A stretch of DNA of 24,176 bases from CAZOWW01 sp964583765 (GTDB lineage: Bacteria; Actinomycetota; Actinomycetes; Actinomycetales; Kineosporiaceae). The notes below the pieces were generated by a model. That model saw only the letters and a list, made by a program, of their open reading frames with translations. It had not been told where the DNA came from and made no database searches. Where the stretch lies: contig CAZOWW010000092.1 of NCBI GenBank assembly GCA_964583765.1, positions 1 to 24,176 on the forward strand. Direction: 5' to 3'. The translations under genes and the position numbers were made by a program. Shown piece after piece: positions 15,514-22,540 of the stretch (positions are counted from its first letter, which is position 1; each line of letters opens with the position of its first letter).

Positions 15514-15738
15514 ATGGCGGTGTCGGTCACCCTGGACAAGGCGCTGGACAAGGCCTATGAGGACAAGAGCCTCAAGGAGATCGTGGATGCTCCGGTCGCG
15601 GCGCTGGCCGGCGTCAGCGGGGGGGACGCCGAGCGCCTGGCGGCGGCCTTTGGCATCCGGACCGTGCGGGACCTGGGCACCAACAAGTTCTTCCTCGCCG
15701 CGCAGGCGCTGGTCGCGCTGGCAGGTATCGAGGGTTGA
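15514..15738 (+). CDS. 74-residue helix-hairpin-helix-like protein
   Basis: A small acidic-to-neutral soluble protein. Residues 1-25 form a charged helix (LDKALDKAYEDKSLKEIVDA). Residues 27-70 read LAGVSGGDAERLAAAFGIRT, then VRDLGTNKFFLAAQALVALA, the pattern of a helix-hairpin-helix domain with the G-V-S/G-I-R-T turns. I recall similar short proteins in streptomycetes, all without known role. A strong ribosome binding site and a clean codon pattern support it. It stands between the glycoside hydrolase and the lyase gene without obvious operon links. Possible roles are nucleic-acid binding or a protein-interaction module. Confidence 0.82.
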   Translation: MAVSVTLDKALDKAYEDKSLKEIVDAPVAALAGVSGGDAERLAAAFGIRTVRDLGTNKFFLAAQALVALAGIEG

Positions 15739-16125
15739 TGGGTGTCGTCGGGCCGGTTCCCGAAGGCTGAGCAGCTCCTGGAGGGTTGAGCGGCCGGACA
15801 CCTGGCGCGACCGCGGGCAGCGACCTCACGATCGAGGAGGCCGCTGCCCTCGGTGTCACGAACGGAGATCATCTCGCACGGCGCGGTAACCGTCGAGCGC
15901 TCGACTGGCGAGTCGTGCCCACGCGCTGCGCCGGTCCGAGCGGTGGTGGTTTCCTCCCGCTGACCCGAGGATTCCTGCGGATCTTCACGAACCTCAGCGA
16001 GCCCCGGAGTGGGCTTCGCGGCCTGAGATGCGCCTTCCTGCTCCGCTCGGATCTCTGGCCGAATATTCATCCGATCATATGCTGACTGCGTTGTGCGGGG
16101 CGCAGAAGCCCACCGCGGAATCCCT

Positions 16126-16147
16126 CCGATAATTGGATGATTGTCGG
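16126..16147. promoter_or_regulatory. Inverted repeat, possible operator
   Basis: CCGATAAT and ATTGTCGG flank a 6-base centre and are reverse complements apart from one position. It is AT-rich for this genome. It lies about 340 bases before the promoter of the lyase gene, so any role in its control is speculative. Confidence 0.3.
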
Positions 16148-16468
16148 GAATGCCGTCCCCTCGGGGTGCCCGCGTCGAGTCCTCGGCGCAGACGGCGCCG
16201 TTCCGGCGAAACGTGGCGCAATCAACTCCCGAAACGGTGGTGTTCGCGGAGCCGAGGCGACAGACTGTCACGGCAGCGAGACTCCCTGTCGGCATGCCCC
16301 ATGCCTCCCGTGCCCTCGGGTGTTCCGTCACCTGCGTGAGCTTCACCCGATTCGTCCGGTCTCGCCTGCTCCGGCAGGTCCGCAACCCGGGCTTCGGGGC
16401 CGCTGTCCGGCCCCCACCCCGGGCCGGGAAGGGGCGGGAAACAGCACTGCAGAAGAGACGAACGGCAC

Positions 16469-16496
16469 TCGACTTTTCGCTCTCTCTCACTAACCT
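16469..16496 (+). promoter_or_regulatory. Candidate promoter of the lyase gene
   Basis: TCGACT (16469-16474, four of six matches to TTGACA) and TAACCT (16491-16496) are 16 bases apart, with a pyrimidine-rich spacer. Transcription would start near 16503, giving a leader of about 65 bases. Confidence 0.5.
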
Positions 16497-16567
16497 GCCC
16501 GACGAGCCGGGACCCGATGATCCGATCCCGCGCGAACAGTTCCTGCGCCCAGAGCTACGGAGACGAC

Positions 16568-18016
16568 ATGACTACGGTCACGTTCCACAGTGGTGAGCAA
16601 CTCCCCCTGGAGATGCACAAGGTTCGCATCGTGCAGAAGCTCACGCTCCCGCCGGTGGAACGCCGCCTGGAGGCGGTCACCGAGGCCGGGAACAACACCT
16701 TCCTGCTCAAGAACGCAGAGGTGTTCCTCGACATGCTCACGGACAGTGGCGTCAACGCGATGAGCGACCGGCAGCAGGCCGCCATGCTCATCGCGGACGA
16801 CAGCTACGCGGGCAGCGCCACCTACACGCGCCTCGAGGAGGCCGTGAAGAAGATCTTCGGTATGGACTACTTCTTGCCCACGCATCAGGGGCGGGCGGCC
16901 GAGAACATCCTCTCCCAGGCCCTGGTGACCGAGGGCAGCGTCGTCCCGATGAACTACCACTTCACCACGACCAAGGCACACATCGTGCTCAACGGGGGCA
17001 CCGTCGAGGAGCTGATCCCCGCGGCCGGCCTCGAGGTGACGAGCACCGAGCCGTTCAAGGGCAACATGGACATCCCGGCGCTGCGCAAGCTCGCCGCGGA
17101 GCGGGGCCGGGCGGGCATCCCCTTCGTGCGCATGGAGGCCGGCACGAACCTGATCGGCGGCCAGCCCTTCTCGCTGGCCAACCTGCGGGACGTGCGGGAG
17201 GTCTGCGACGAGTTCGGGCTGCTGCTCATGCTCGACGCCAGCCTCCTGGCCGACAACCTGTGGTTCATCAAGGTCCGCGAGCCCGGGTACGCGCAGGTCA
17301 GCGTGGCGGACATCGCGCGTGAGATGGCCGACCAGTGCGACATCATCTACTTCTCGGCCCGCAAGCTGGGGTGCGCCCGGGGCGGCGGCATCAGCCTGCG
17401 CACCCAGGCCCTGCACGACCAGTTGCGCCCGCTGGTCCCCCTGTACGAGGGCTTCCTCACCTACGGCGGTATGTCCGTGCGGGAGATGGAAGCGCTCGCG
17501 GTGGGTCTGGAGGAGACCCTCGACGAGGACATGATCAACCAGGGTCCGCTGTTCATCGAGTACATGGTCAACGAGCTGGACCGCCGGGGCGTCCCGGTGA
17601 TCACGCCCGCGGGCGGTCTCGGCGCTCACGTGGACGCGCGGCGGTTCCTCGACCACGTGCCGCAGGACCAGTACCCGGCCGGTGCCCTGGCGTCCGCCAT
17701 GTACATCGCCGGCGGCATCCGGGGCATGGAACGGGGCACCCTCTCGGAGCAGCGCGAGCCCGACGGCAGCGAGCGGCTGGCCGAGCTGGAGCTGCTGCGC
17801 CTGGCTCTGCCGCGTCGGGTGTTCACGCTGTCCCAGGTGTGTTACGCGATCGACCGGATCGACTGGCTCTACCAGAACCGCCGGATCGTCGGCGGTCTGA
17901 GGTTCGTCGAGGAGCCCGAGGTGCTGCGCTTCTTCTACGGCCGCCTGCAGCCGGTCTCCGACTGGCAGGAGGAGCTGGTCGCCGCGTTCCGTCGGGACTT
18001 CGGCGACAGCCTGTAG
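16568..18016 (+). CDS. Tryptophanase/tyrosine phenol-lyase family beta-eliminating lyase
   Basis: PLP enzyme expected to cleave an aromatic amino acid to pyruvate, ammonia and indole or phenol; 482 residues, cytosolic. Family blocks include LTDSGVNAMSDRQQAAM, DDSYAGSATY, LPTHQGRAAE, NLIGGQPFSLAN, YEGFLTYGGMSVREMEALAVG, MERGTL and LPRRVFT. Thr133 (HFTTT) and Arg389 (MERG), and Phe in LRFF, match tyrosine phenol-lyase rather than tryptophanase. Unusually, the conserved PLP-contacting Arg of DATR/DSAR is Leu226 here (DASLL), and the paired Lys-Lys of SGKKD is Arg265-Lys266 (SARKL); Lys266 is the expected PLP lysine. ATG 16568 follows ACGGAGACG; the frame is open from 16517, without support for an earlier start. 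Substrate uncertain. Confidence 0.9.
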   Translation: MTTVTFHSGEQLPLEMHKVRIVQKLTLPPVERRLEAVTEAGNNTFLLKNAEVFLDMLTDSGVNAMSDRQQAAMLIADDSYAGSATYTRLEEAVKKIFGMDYFLPTHQGRAAENILSQALVTEGSVVPMNYHFTTTKAHIVLNGGTVEELIPAAGLEVTSTEPFKGNMDIPALRKLAAERGRAGIPFVRMEAGTNLIGGQPFSLANLRDVREVCDEFGLLLMLDASLLADNLWFIKVREPGYAQVSVADIAREMADQCDIIYFSARKLGCARGGGISLRTQALHDQLRPLVPLYEGFLTYGGMSVREMEALAVGLEETLDEDMINQGPLFIEYMVNELDRRGVPVITPAGGLGAHVDARRFLDHVPQDQYPAGALASAMYIAGGIRGMERGTLSEQREPDGSERLAELELLRLALPRRVFTLSQVCYAIDRIDWLYQNRRIVGGLRFVEEPEVLRFFYGRLQPVSDWQEELVAAFRRDFGDSL

Positions 18017-18068
18017 CCGAACCCCGGAGCTGCCGACAAGCAGTGCAGCATCCGCCGACCAGTGTTCG

Positions 18069-18100
18069 GGCGGCCGTCGTCCCCAGGGGCGGCGGCCGCC
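18069..18100 (+). terminator. Terminator hairpin after the lyase gene
   Basis: Bases 18069-18083 and 18086-18100 pair over about 15 bp with two G-T wobbles and a very short loop. It lies about 50 bases past the stop codon and has no T tract. It would separate this gene from the downstream ABC pair. Confidence 0.65.
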
Positions 18101-18265
18101 GTCGTCCTCGGGCACGACGCGGTGCGCCGATCGTCATGATTCCCAGCGTCCGTTCAGCGGGGGTTCGTAGGGTCGGGGAGGTGTGTCGCACGTGCGGCGA
18201 CTCGTGGCCCTTCCGCGAGCGGCGGCTCGGCGAACCGGCGAGCGAATGAGTGAGGGGCGGGACGG

Positions 18266-19192
18266 ATGATCGAGGCAGTGGGCCTCACCAAGCGGTACGG
18301 CGACAAGGTGGCCGTGGACGGTCTGAGCTTCACGGTCAAACCGGGCCAGGTGACCGGGTTCCTCGGGCCGAACGGTGCCGGCAAGTCCACCACCATGCGG
18401 ATGATCCTGGGGCTCGACGCCCCGACCGCCGGGCGTGTGACGATCGACGGCAAGCCGTTCGCGGACCTGGACAGCCCGATGCGTGAGGTGGGCGCGCTGC
18501 TGGACGCCAAGGCGATCCACGGCGGGCGCAGCGCCTACCACCACCTCCTCTGCCTCGCCCAGACGAACGGGCTGCCGGCCCAAAGGGTGAACGAGGTGCT
18601 GGACCTCGTCGGGCTCACCGAGGTGTCCCGGCGCCGGGCGAAGGGCTTCTCCCTCGGCATGGGGCAACGGCTGGGGATCGCGGCGGCGCTGCTCGGCGAC
18701 CCGAGGATCCTCATGTTCGACGAACCGGTGAACGGGCTGGATCCCGAGGGAATCCTGTGGATCCGCAACCTGATGAAGGGCCTGGCCGCCGAGGGCCGCA
18801 CGGTGTTCGTCTCCAGCCACCTCATGTCCGAGATGGAGAACACCGCGGACAACCTGCTCGTGATCGGACGGGGCAAGCTGATCGCGGACTGCACGGTGCA
18901 GGAGTTCATCGCGCGCAACTCCCAGACCGCGGTGCAGGTGCGCACGCCGGACGCCGCCCGCCTGGCGGAGGTACTCCGCGGAAGTGGTGCCGTGGTGTCC
19001 CCGGACGGACGGGACGGCCTGCTCGTGGGAGAGCTGGACGCCGAGCGGATCGGTGACCTCGCCTTCGAACACGGCTTCCGGCTGCACGAGCTCTCACCGC
19101 TGCGGGCCTCGCTCGAAGAGGCCTTCATGGAACTGACCAAGGACAGCGTCGAGTACCACGCCGCCGTCCGCACCGCCTCGGTGGAGGGCTGA
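18266..19192 (+). CDS. ABC transporter ATP-binding protein
   Basis: Exporter-type ATPase of 308 residues. Walker A GPNGAGKST is at 34-42, the signature FSLGMGQR at 128-135, Walker B ILMFDEPVNGLD at 148-159, and the switch His in SSHLMSEME. The stretch LDAKAIHGGRSAYHHLLCLA and the C-terminal domain are typical of the BcrA/DrrA-like drug or lantibiotic exporter group. The ATG start has GAGGGGCGGG upstream. The next gene starts one base after its stop, so the two form an operon. It differs clearly from the ATPases at 5086 and 6946 and is not a duplicate. Confidence 0.94.
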   Translation: MIEAVGLTKRYGDKVAVDGLSFTVKPGQVTGFLGPNGAGKSTTMRMILGLDAPTAGRVTIDGKPFADLDSPMREVGALLDAKAIHGGRSAYHHLLCLAQTNGLPAQRVNEVLDLVGLTEVSRRRAKGFSLGMGQRLGIAAALLGDPRILMFDEPVNGLDPEGILWIRNLMKGLAAEGRTVFVSSHLMSEMENTADNLLVIGRGKLIADCTVQEFIARNSQTAVQVRTPDAARLAEVLRGSGAVVSPDGRDGLLVGELDAERIGDLAFEHGFRLHELSPLRASLEEAFMELTKDSVEYHAAVRTASVEG

Positions 19193-19193
19193 G

Positions 19194-20036
19194 ATGGCGA
19201 CCCTGACCGCTCCCGCGCCGCGTCCCGTGACCGGCGCACCCGTCCGGGCCGGGTTCCTCGGCGCCCTGCGCAGCGAGTGGACGAAGATCCGGACGGTACG
19301 TTCGACGCTCTGGTCGATCCTCGCCATGACCGGGATCTCCCTCGGACTCATGTCGCTGTTCGCCTGGGCGGTCATGAACCGCTGGGACAACGCGCACTTC
19401 CGTCCCGAGCAGAAGGCGGACCTGCTGCGCCATCCGCTGGAGATGGTGCTGGTCAGGCCCGTGTTCATCTGCCAGCTCGTGATCGCCGTCCTGGGCGTGA
19501 TGGTGATCTCGGCCGAGTACTCCACCGGCATGATCCGCTCCACGCTGCAGTCGCAGCCGCGACGGCTGAACGTGCTGTTCGCCAAGGTCGTCGTGCTCGG
19601 CGCCGTCATGCTCGTCGTCGGGGAGTTCCTGAGTTTCGCGGCGTTCTTCCTGGGCCGGCAGCTGATCTCCGCGCACATCCCGGTGAACTTCGGCGATCCG
19701 GGGGTCGCGCGGGCGGTCTTCGGTGCCGGGCTCTACATCGCGGTCCTGGGACTCTTCTCACTCGCGGCCGGGTTCATCCTGCGGCACACGGCCGGCGCGA
19801 TCACGGCGGTGCTGGGCCTGATCCTCATCATCTCCCCCCTGACCAGCCTGCTCCCGGACAGTTGGGGCGCGCATGTCAATGCCTACATGCCCACCAACGC
19901 GGGGCAGTTGATCCTCAAGGCGCATCAGGAGTCGGGTGACCTGCTCTCGCCGTGGCAGGGACTGGGCGTGTTCGCGGTGTGGACCGTGCTGGCGCTGGCC
20001 GTGGCTGCGGTGCTCTTCACGCGCCGGGACGCCTGA
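19194..20036 (+). CDS. ABC-2 type transporter permease
   Basis: Membrane partner of the preceding ATPase, 280 residues. A cytoplasmic start with LRSEWTKIRTVRSTLW, the usual opening of this permease group, is followed by about six membrane segments. These include SILAMTGISLGLMSLFAWAV, VFICQLVIAVLGVMVI, VVVLGAVMLVVGEFLSFAAF, LYIAVLGLFSLAAGFIL, AITAVLGLILIISPL and GVFAVWTVLALAVAAVLF. ISAEYSTGMIRSTLQSQPRR is the conserved coupling motif (E-Y-x-T-G-x-I-R). The ATG has GGAGGG upstream. The pair likely exports a small molecule or peptide, or confers resistance; nothing nearby fixes the substrate. Confidence 0.94.
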   Translation: MATLTAPAPRPVTGAPVRAGFLGALRSEWTKIRTVRSTLWSILAMTGISLGLMSLFAWAVMNRWDNAHFRPEQKADLLRHPLEMVLVRPVFICQLVIAVLGVMVISAEYSTGMIRSTLQSQPRRLNVLFAKVVVLGAVMLVVGEFLSFAAFFLGRQLISAHIPVNFGDPGVARAVFGAGLYIAVLGLFSLAAGFILRHTAGAITAVLGLILIISPLTSLLPDSWGAHVNAYMPTNAGQLILKAHQESGDLLSPWQGLGVFAVWTVLALAVAAVLFTRRDA

Positions 20037-20181
20037 CCGGCGGCCGGGTACGGCGGGCTGCCCGGCTCCCACCCGGCGGCGTGGCTGCGGACGGCGATCC
20101 CCACTCTCCCCGGTTCGGGGCGGCCCGGCGGGCTGCCGCGGCTGTGCGGCACGATGGGCGCGGACGCCTCCGCGGGACGCC

Positions 20182-20252
20182 GCGACCGAGCCGACCGTGG
20201 CGGCAGTGCGATCGAGTCGACGGTGGCGGCGGCAGTGCGACCGAGCCGACCG
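20182..20252. repeat. Three-copy imperfect tandem repeat before the second decarboxylase
   Basis: Units starting GCGACCGAGCCGACC at 20182, GCGATCGAGTCGACG at 20208 and GCGACCGAGCCGACC at 20237 follow one another with periods of 26 and 29 bases. The array lies just upstream of the ribosome binding site of the decarboxylase gene. Confidence 0.7.
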
Positions 20253-20294
20253 GACCGGATGGGTGGGCGCCGTCGAGCGCGGACAGGAGGACGG

Positions 20295-21677
20295 GTGGCC
20301 GCGGCCCCGCACGAGTACGACCGGGTGCTGGCCCGGGCGGCCGAGCTCGGCGGGCAGTGGGTGTCCTCGCTACCGCACCGCCGGATCGCGCCCCTGGCCC
20401 AGGCCGCGGAGATCGTGGAACGACTCGGCGGTCCGCTGCCCGCGGACGGTTGTGACGCCGAGTCGGTGCTCGACCTGCTCGCGGACGGCGCCGAGCCGGG
20501 TCTGACCGCCATCCCCGCCGGTCGCTTCTTCGGCTGGGTGATGGGCGGGACGCTGCCGGCGGCCCTGGCCGCGGACTGGCTGGTGAGTGCCTGGGACCAG
20601 AACGTCCTGCTCCGCCGGGCCACCCCGGCCGCCGCGGCGATCGAGGAGGTGGCGGGCACCTGGCTGCTCGACCTGCTCGGCCTTCCGGCGGACGCCGCCG
20701 TGGGCTTCGTGACGGGGGCGACCATGGCCAATCTCACCGGGCTGGCCGCCGCGCGGGGCGAGGTGCTCGCCCGCTGCGGATGGGACGTGCACGGGGACGG
20801 GCTCGCCGGAGCACCGAGAGTGCAGGTGCTGGTCGGTCGGGAACGCCACGAGACCGTGGACCTGTCGCTGCGGTACCTCGGGCTCGGCCGACCGGTCGAG
20901 CTCGCTGCGGACCGCCAGGGGCGCCTGGACCTGGGCGGCTTGGCCCGGGCCCTGGACGTGCTCGGCCCCGGGGAACCCGTGATCGTCTGCCTGCAGGCGG
21001 GCAACGTGCACTCCGGCGCGTTCGACCCGATGCGCGAGGCGATCGAGCTCGCCCACCGGCACGGCGCCTGGGTGCACGTGGACGGCGCGTTCGGCCTCTG
21101 GGCGGCCGCGGCTCCCGGGCTGCGGCACCTGGTGGCGGGGGTCGAGGGCGCCGACTCGTGGGCGACGGACGCGCACAAGACCCTCAACGTTCCCCACGAC
21201 TGCGGGATCGCGGTGGTCGCCGATCCGTCAGCCCTGCGCGCGGCGATGGGCATGCGCGGCGGCTACCTGATCGTCGACGACACCGGCCCCGGTGATCCCC
21301 ACGAACGGGTTCCCGAGTTGTCGCGGCGCGCACGAGGGGTCCCGGTGTGGGCGGCGTTGCGCTCCCTGGGGCAGGAGGGCGTGGCCGCGCTGGTCGAGCG
21401 GTTGTGCCGGCACGCGCGGACGTTCGCCGAGGAGGTCCGGACCGTCCCGGGCGCGCAGGTGCTCAACGACGTCGTCTTCACCCAGGTGTGCGTCTCGTTC
21501 GGGGACGACCGGCGGACCCGGGAGGTGACCGAGCGGCTGCTCGCCGAGGGCCGGGTGTGGATGTCTGGCTCGCGCTGGCAGGACAGAGAGGTGCTCAGGA
21601 TCTCCGTGAGCAACTGGTCCACCGACGAGGACGACGTCCGGCGATCCGTCGAGGCGCTGCGTCGAGCCGCCTGTTGA
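20295..21677 (+). CDS. PLP-dependent decarboxylase, aromatic-amino-acid-decarboxylase-like
   Basis: Cytosolic PLP enzyme of the group II decarboxylase superfamily, 460 residues. The PLP Lys is Lys295 in SWATDAHKTLNVPHDCG, and the Asp that binds the pyridine nitrogen is in WVHVDGAFGLWAAA. The stacking His is in GRERHETVDLSL, and QAGNVHSGAFDPM corresponds to the N-A-G-T-T-N-T-G-A-F-D turn. The RFFGWVMGG start of the core is typical. It belongs to a different subgroup from the decarboxylase at 10303-12201. The frame is open from 20154, but AGGAGG at 20285-20290 points to GTG 20295, and upstream residues are just the repeat. Substrate not determinable; an L-amino acid aldolase-like activity cannot be excluded. 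Confidence 0.9.
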   Translation: MAAAPHEYDRVLARAAELGGQWVSSLPHRRIAPLAQAAEIVERLGGPLPADGCDAESVLDLLADGAEPGLTAIPAGRFFGWVMGGTLPAALAADWLVSAWDQNVLLRRATPAAAAIEEVAGTWLLDLLGLPADAAVGFVTGATMANLTGLAAARGEVLARCGWDVHGDGLAGAPRVQVLVGRERHETVDLSLRYLGLGRPVELAADRQGRLDLGGLARALDVLGPGEPVIVCLQAGNVHSGAFDPMREAIELAHRHGAWVHVDGAFGLWAAAAPGLRHLVAGVEGADSWATDAHKTLNVPHDCGIAVVADPSALRAAMGMRGGYLIVDDTGPGDPHERVPELSRRARGVPVWAALRSLGQEGVAALVERLCRHARTFAEEVRTVPGAQVLNDVVFTQVCVSFGDDRRTREVTERLLAEGRVWMSGSRWQDREVLRISVSNWSTDEDDVRRSVEALRRAAC

Positions 21678-21699
21678 GGGACGCCGGCCGGTTCCCCGG

Positions 21700-21744
21700 C
21701 TGGGCTCGATCGGCGAGTGGCACTGGGTTCGATCGGCGAGTGGC
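21700..21744. repeat. Two-copy 23-bp-period direct repeat
   Basis: CTGGGCTCGATCGGCGAGTG (from 21700) is repeated as CTGGGTTCGATCGGCGAGTG (from 21723), both followed by GC, with one mismatch. It sits just after the stop of the decarboxylase gene. Confidence 0.75.
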
Positions 21745-21772
21745 GCGGGCCGGCCGCCCCAGACGCACGGGT

Positions 21773-21805
21773 GGCTCCGGGAACCGCTCACGTGTTCCCG
21801 GAGCC
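21773..21805. terminator. Shared terminator between convergent genes
   Basis: GGCTCCGGGAAC (21773-21784) and GTTCCCGGAGCC (21794-21805) form a perfect 12-bp stem with a 9-base loop. It stands between the stop of the plus-strand decarboxylase (21677) and the stop of the minus-strand secreted protein (21820), so it can serve both directions. Confidence 0.8.
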
Positions 21806-21819
21806 GTCGGGGTTCCGTG

Positions 21820-22374
21820 TCAGTAGGTGCAGGCCACCGTGAGGTCGTCGACCTTCACCCGGGCGAAGCCCCCGGTGCTGCCCACGGCGACACGCACGTA
21901 CACGTCGGTGGGGCCGCCGGTCCACGGGCCCACCTGGTAGGCGTTCCAGTTGGAATTGGCGATCGTGATCGGTTTGAGGGCGACATAGGTCCAGGTGGAG
22001 GGGTTGATGACCTCGAAGTTCACCTGTGTGCCCGCCCAGTCCTGCAGGTAGATCTGCGCCTGGCAGGTCGCCGTGTGCAGCTGCATCGGGGTCAGGTGCA
22101 CAGTGCGGCCCACCGCCGACCAACCGGCGGTGAAGCGGTAGATCGTGGCGTACACCGTGCCGGAGTGGGCGGTGCCGTCATAGCCCCCGAAGTCACCGAA
22201 GCCGTTGCCGGAGCTGCTGAAGTTCCACACCGAGGAGGCGTTGGTCTCGAAGTTGTCCTGGACGGCCCAGTAGCCGGAGGCGTTGGACGGGGCGGCCATG
22301 GTGGAGACGAGGCCTCCCGTCAGCACCGTGGCGGCCAGGATCGACAGGTTTCTGCGCATACGGCGAAGAGACAT
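21820..22374 (-). CDS. Secreted small beta-rich protein of unknown function
   Basis: A 184-residue precursor with a Sec signal peptide: basic MSLRRMRRN, a hydrophobic core LSILAATVLTGGLVSTMAA, and probable cleavage near PSNASG. The mature ~150 residues are rich in Trp, Tyr, Gly, Ser and Thr with alternating strand patterns (VKPIT..., VYVRVAVGST, ARVKVDDLTV). Two Cys (ATCQAQ and TVACTY) may form a disulfide. This suits a small extracellular jelly-roll or carbohydrate-binding-like fold, but no family was recognised. I chose ATG 22374; the frame is open to 22509 without signal-like sequence. No ribosome binding site is seen, but TACCTT six bases upstream suggests a leaderless mRNA. Confidence 0.82.
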   Translation of the reverse strand: MSLRRMRRNLSILAATVLTGGLVSTMAAPSNASGYWAVQDNFETNASSVWNFSSSGNGFGDFGGYDGTAHSGTVYATIYRFTAGWSAVGRTVHLTPMQLHTATCQAQIYLQDWAGTQVNFEVINPSTWTYVALKPITIANSNWNAYQVGPWTGGPTDVYVRVAVGSTGGFARVKVDDLTVACTY

Positions 22375-22380
22375 GGCGGG

Positions 22381-22386
22381 AAGGTA
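22381..22386 (-). promoter_or_regulatory. -10 box of a probable leaderless transcript (secreted protein)
   Basis: On the minus strand TACCTT is followed by CCCGCC and the ATG at 22374. This has the same spacing as the two other leaderless candidates in the window. Confidence 0.5.
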
Positions 22387-22525
22387 GTGGGGCAGATCGG
22401 CCGTTCGTCGGCGAATGGCCCATTCGGGCGGTCGTGGCCCCGACGACGACCCGAACCCGCCCTCGCGGGCACTCCGCGCTGCCCCGTCGCCTGCCGGTGG
22501 TCTCCCCATCCGACGCTCGGGCGAC

Positions 22526-22531
22526 TACCCT
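22526..22531 (+). promoter_or_regulatory. -10 box next to the start of the exported propeller-like protein
   Basis: TACCCT is followed by nine bases and the ATG at 22541, with no ribosome binding site between. Transcription would start within a few bases of the ATG, giving no or almost no leader. Confidence 0.45.
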
Positions 22532-22540
22532 CCCGGCGAC

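Larger units (their letters stand above)
15739..16567. other. 829-base non-coding region upstream of the lyase gene
   Basis: No convincing gene on either strand; the open frames here lack codon bias and family features. It contains an AT-richer patch around 16060-16150 with an inverted repeat at 16126-16147, and a plausible promoter at 16469-16496. A long leader or a regulatory RNA is possible. I found no recognisable riboswitch, T-box or tnaC-like leader peptide. Confidence 0.5.

Noticed and set aside
15555..16490. Minus-strand open frame of 311 codons in the gap before the lyase gene
   Set aside because: Composition is Arg/Thr/Glu-rich without pattern, it overlaps the 74-residue gene antisense, and it has no ribosome binding site or family match.
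16490..18115. Minus-strand open frame opposite the lyase gene
   Set aside because: Mirror frame of a clear enzyme gene.
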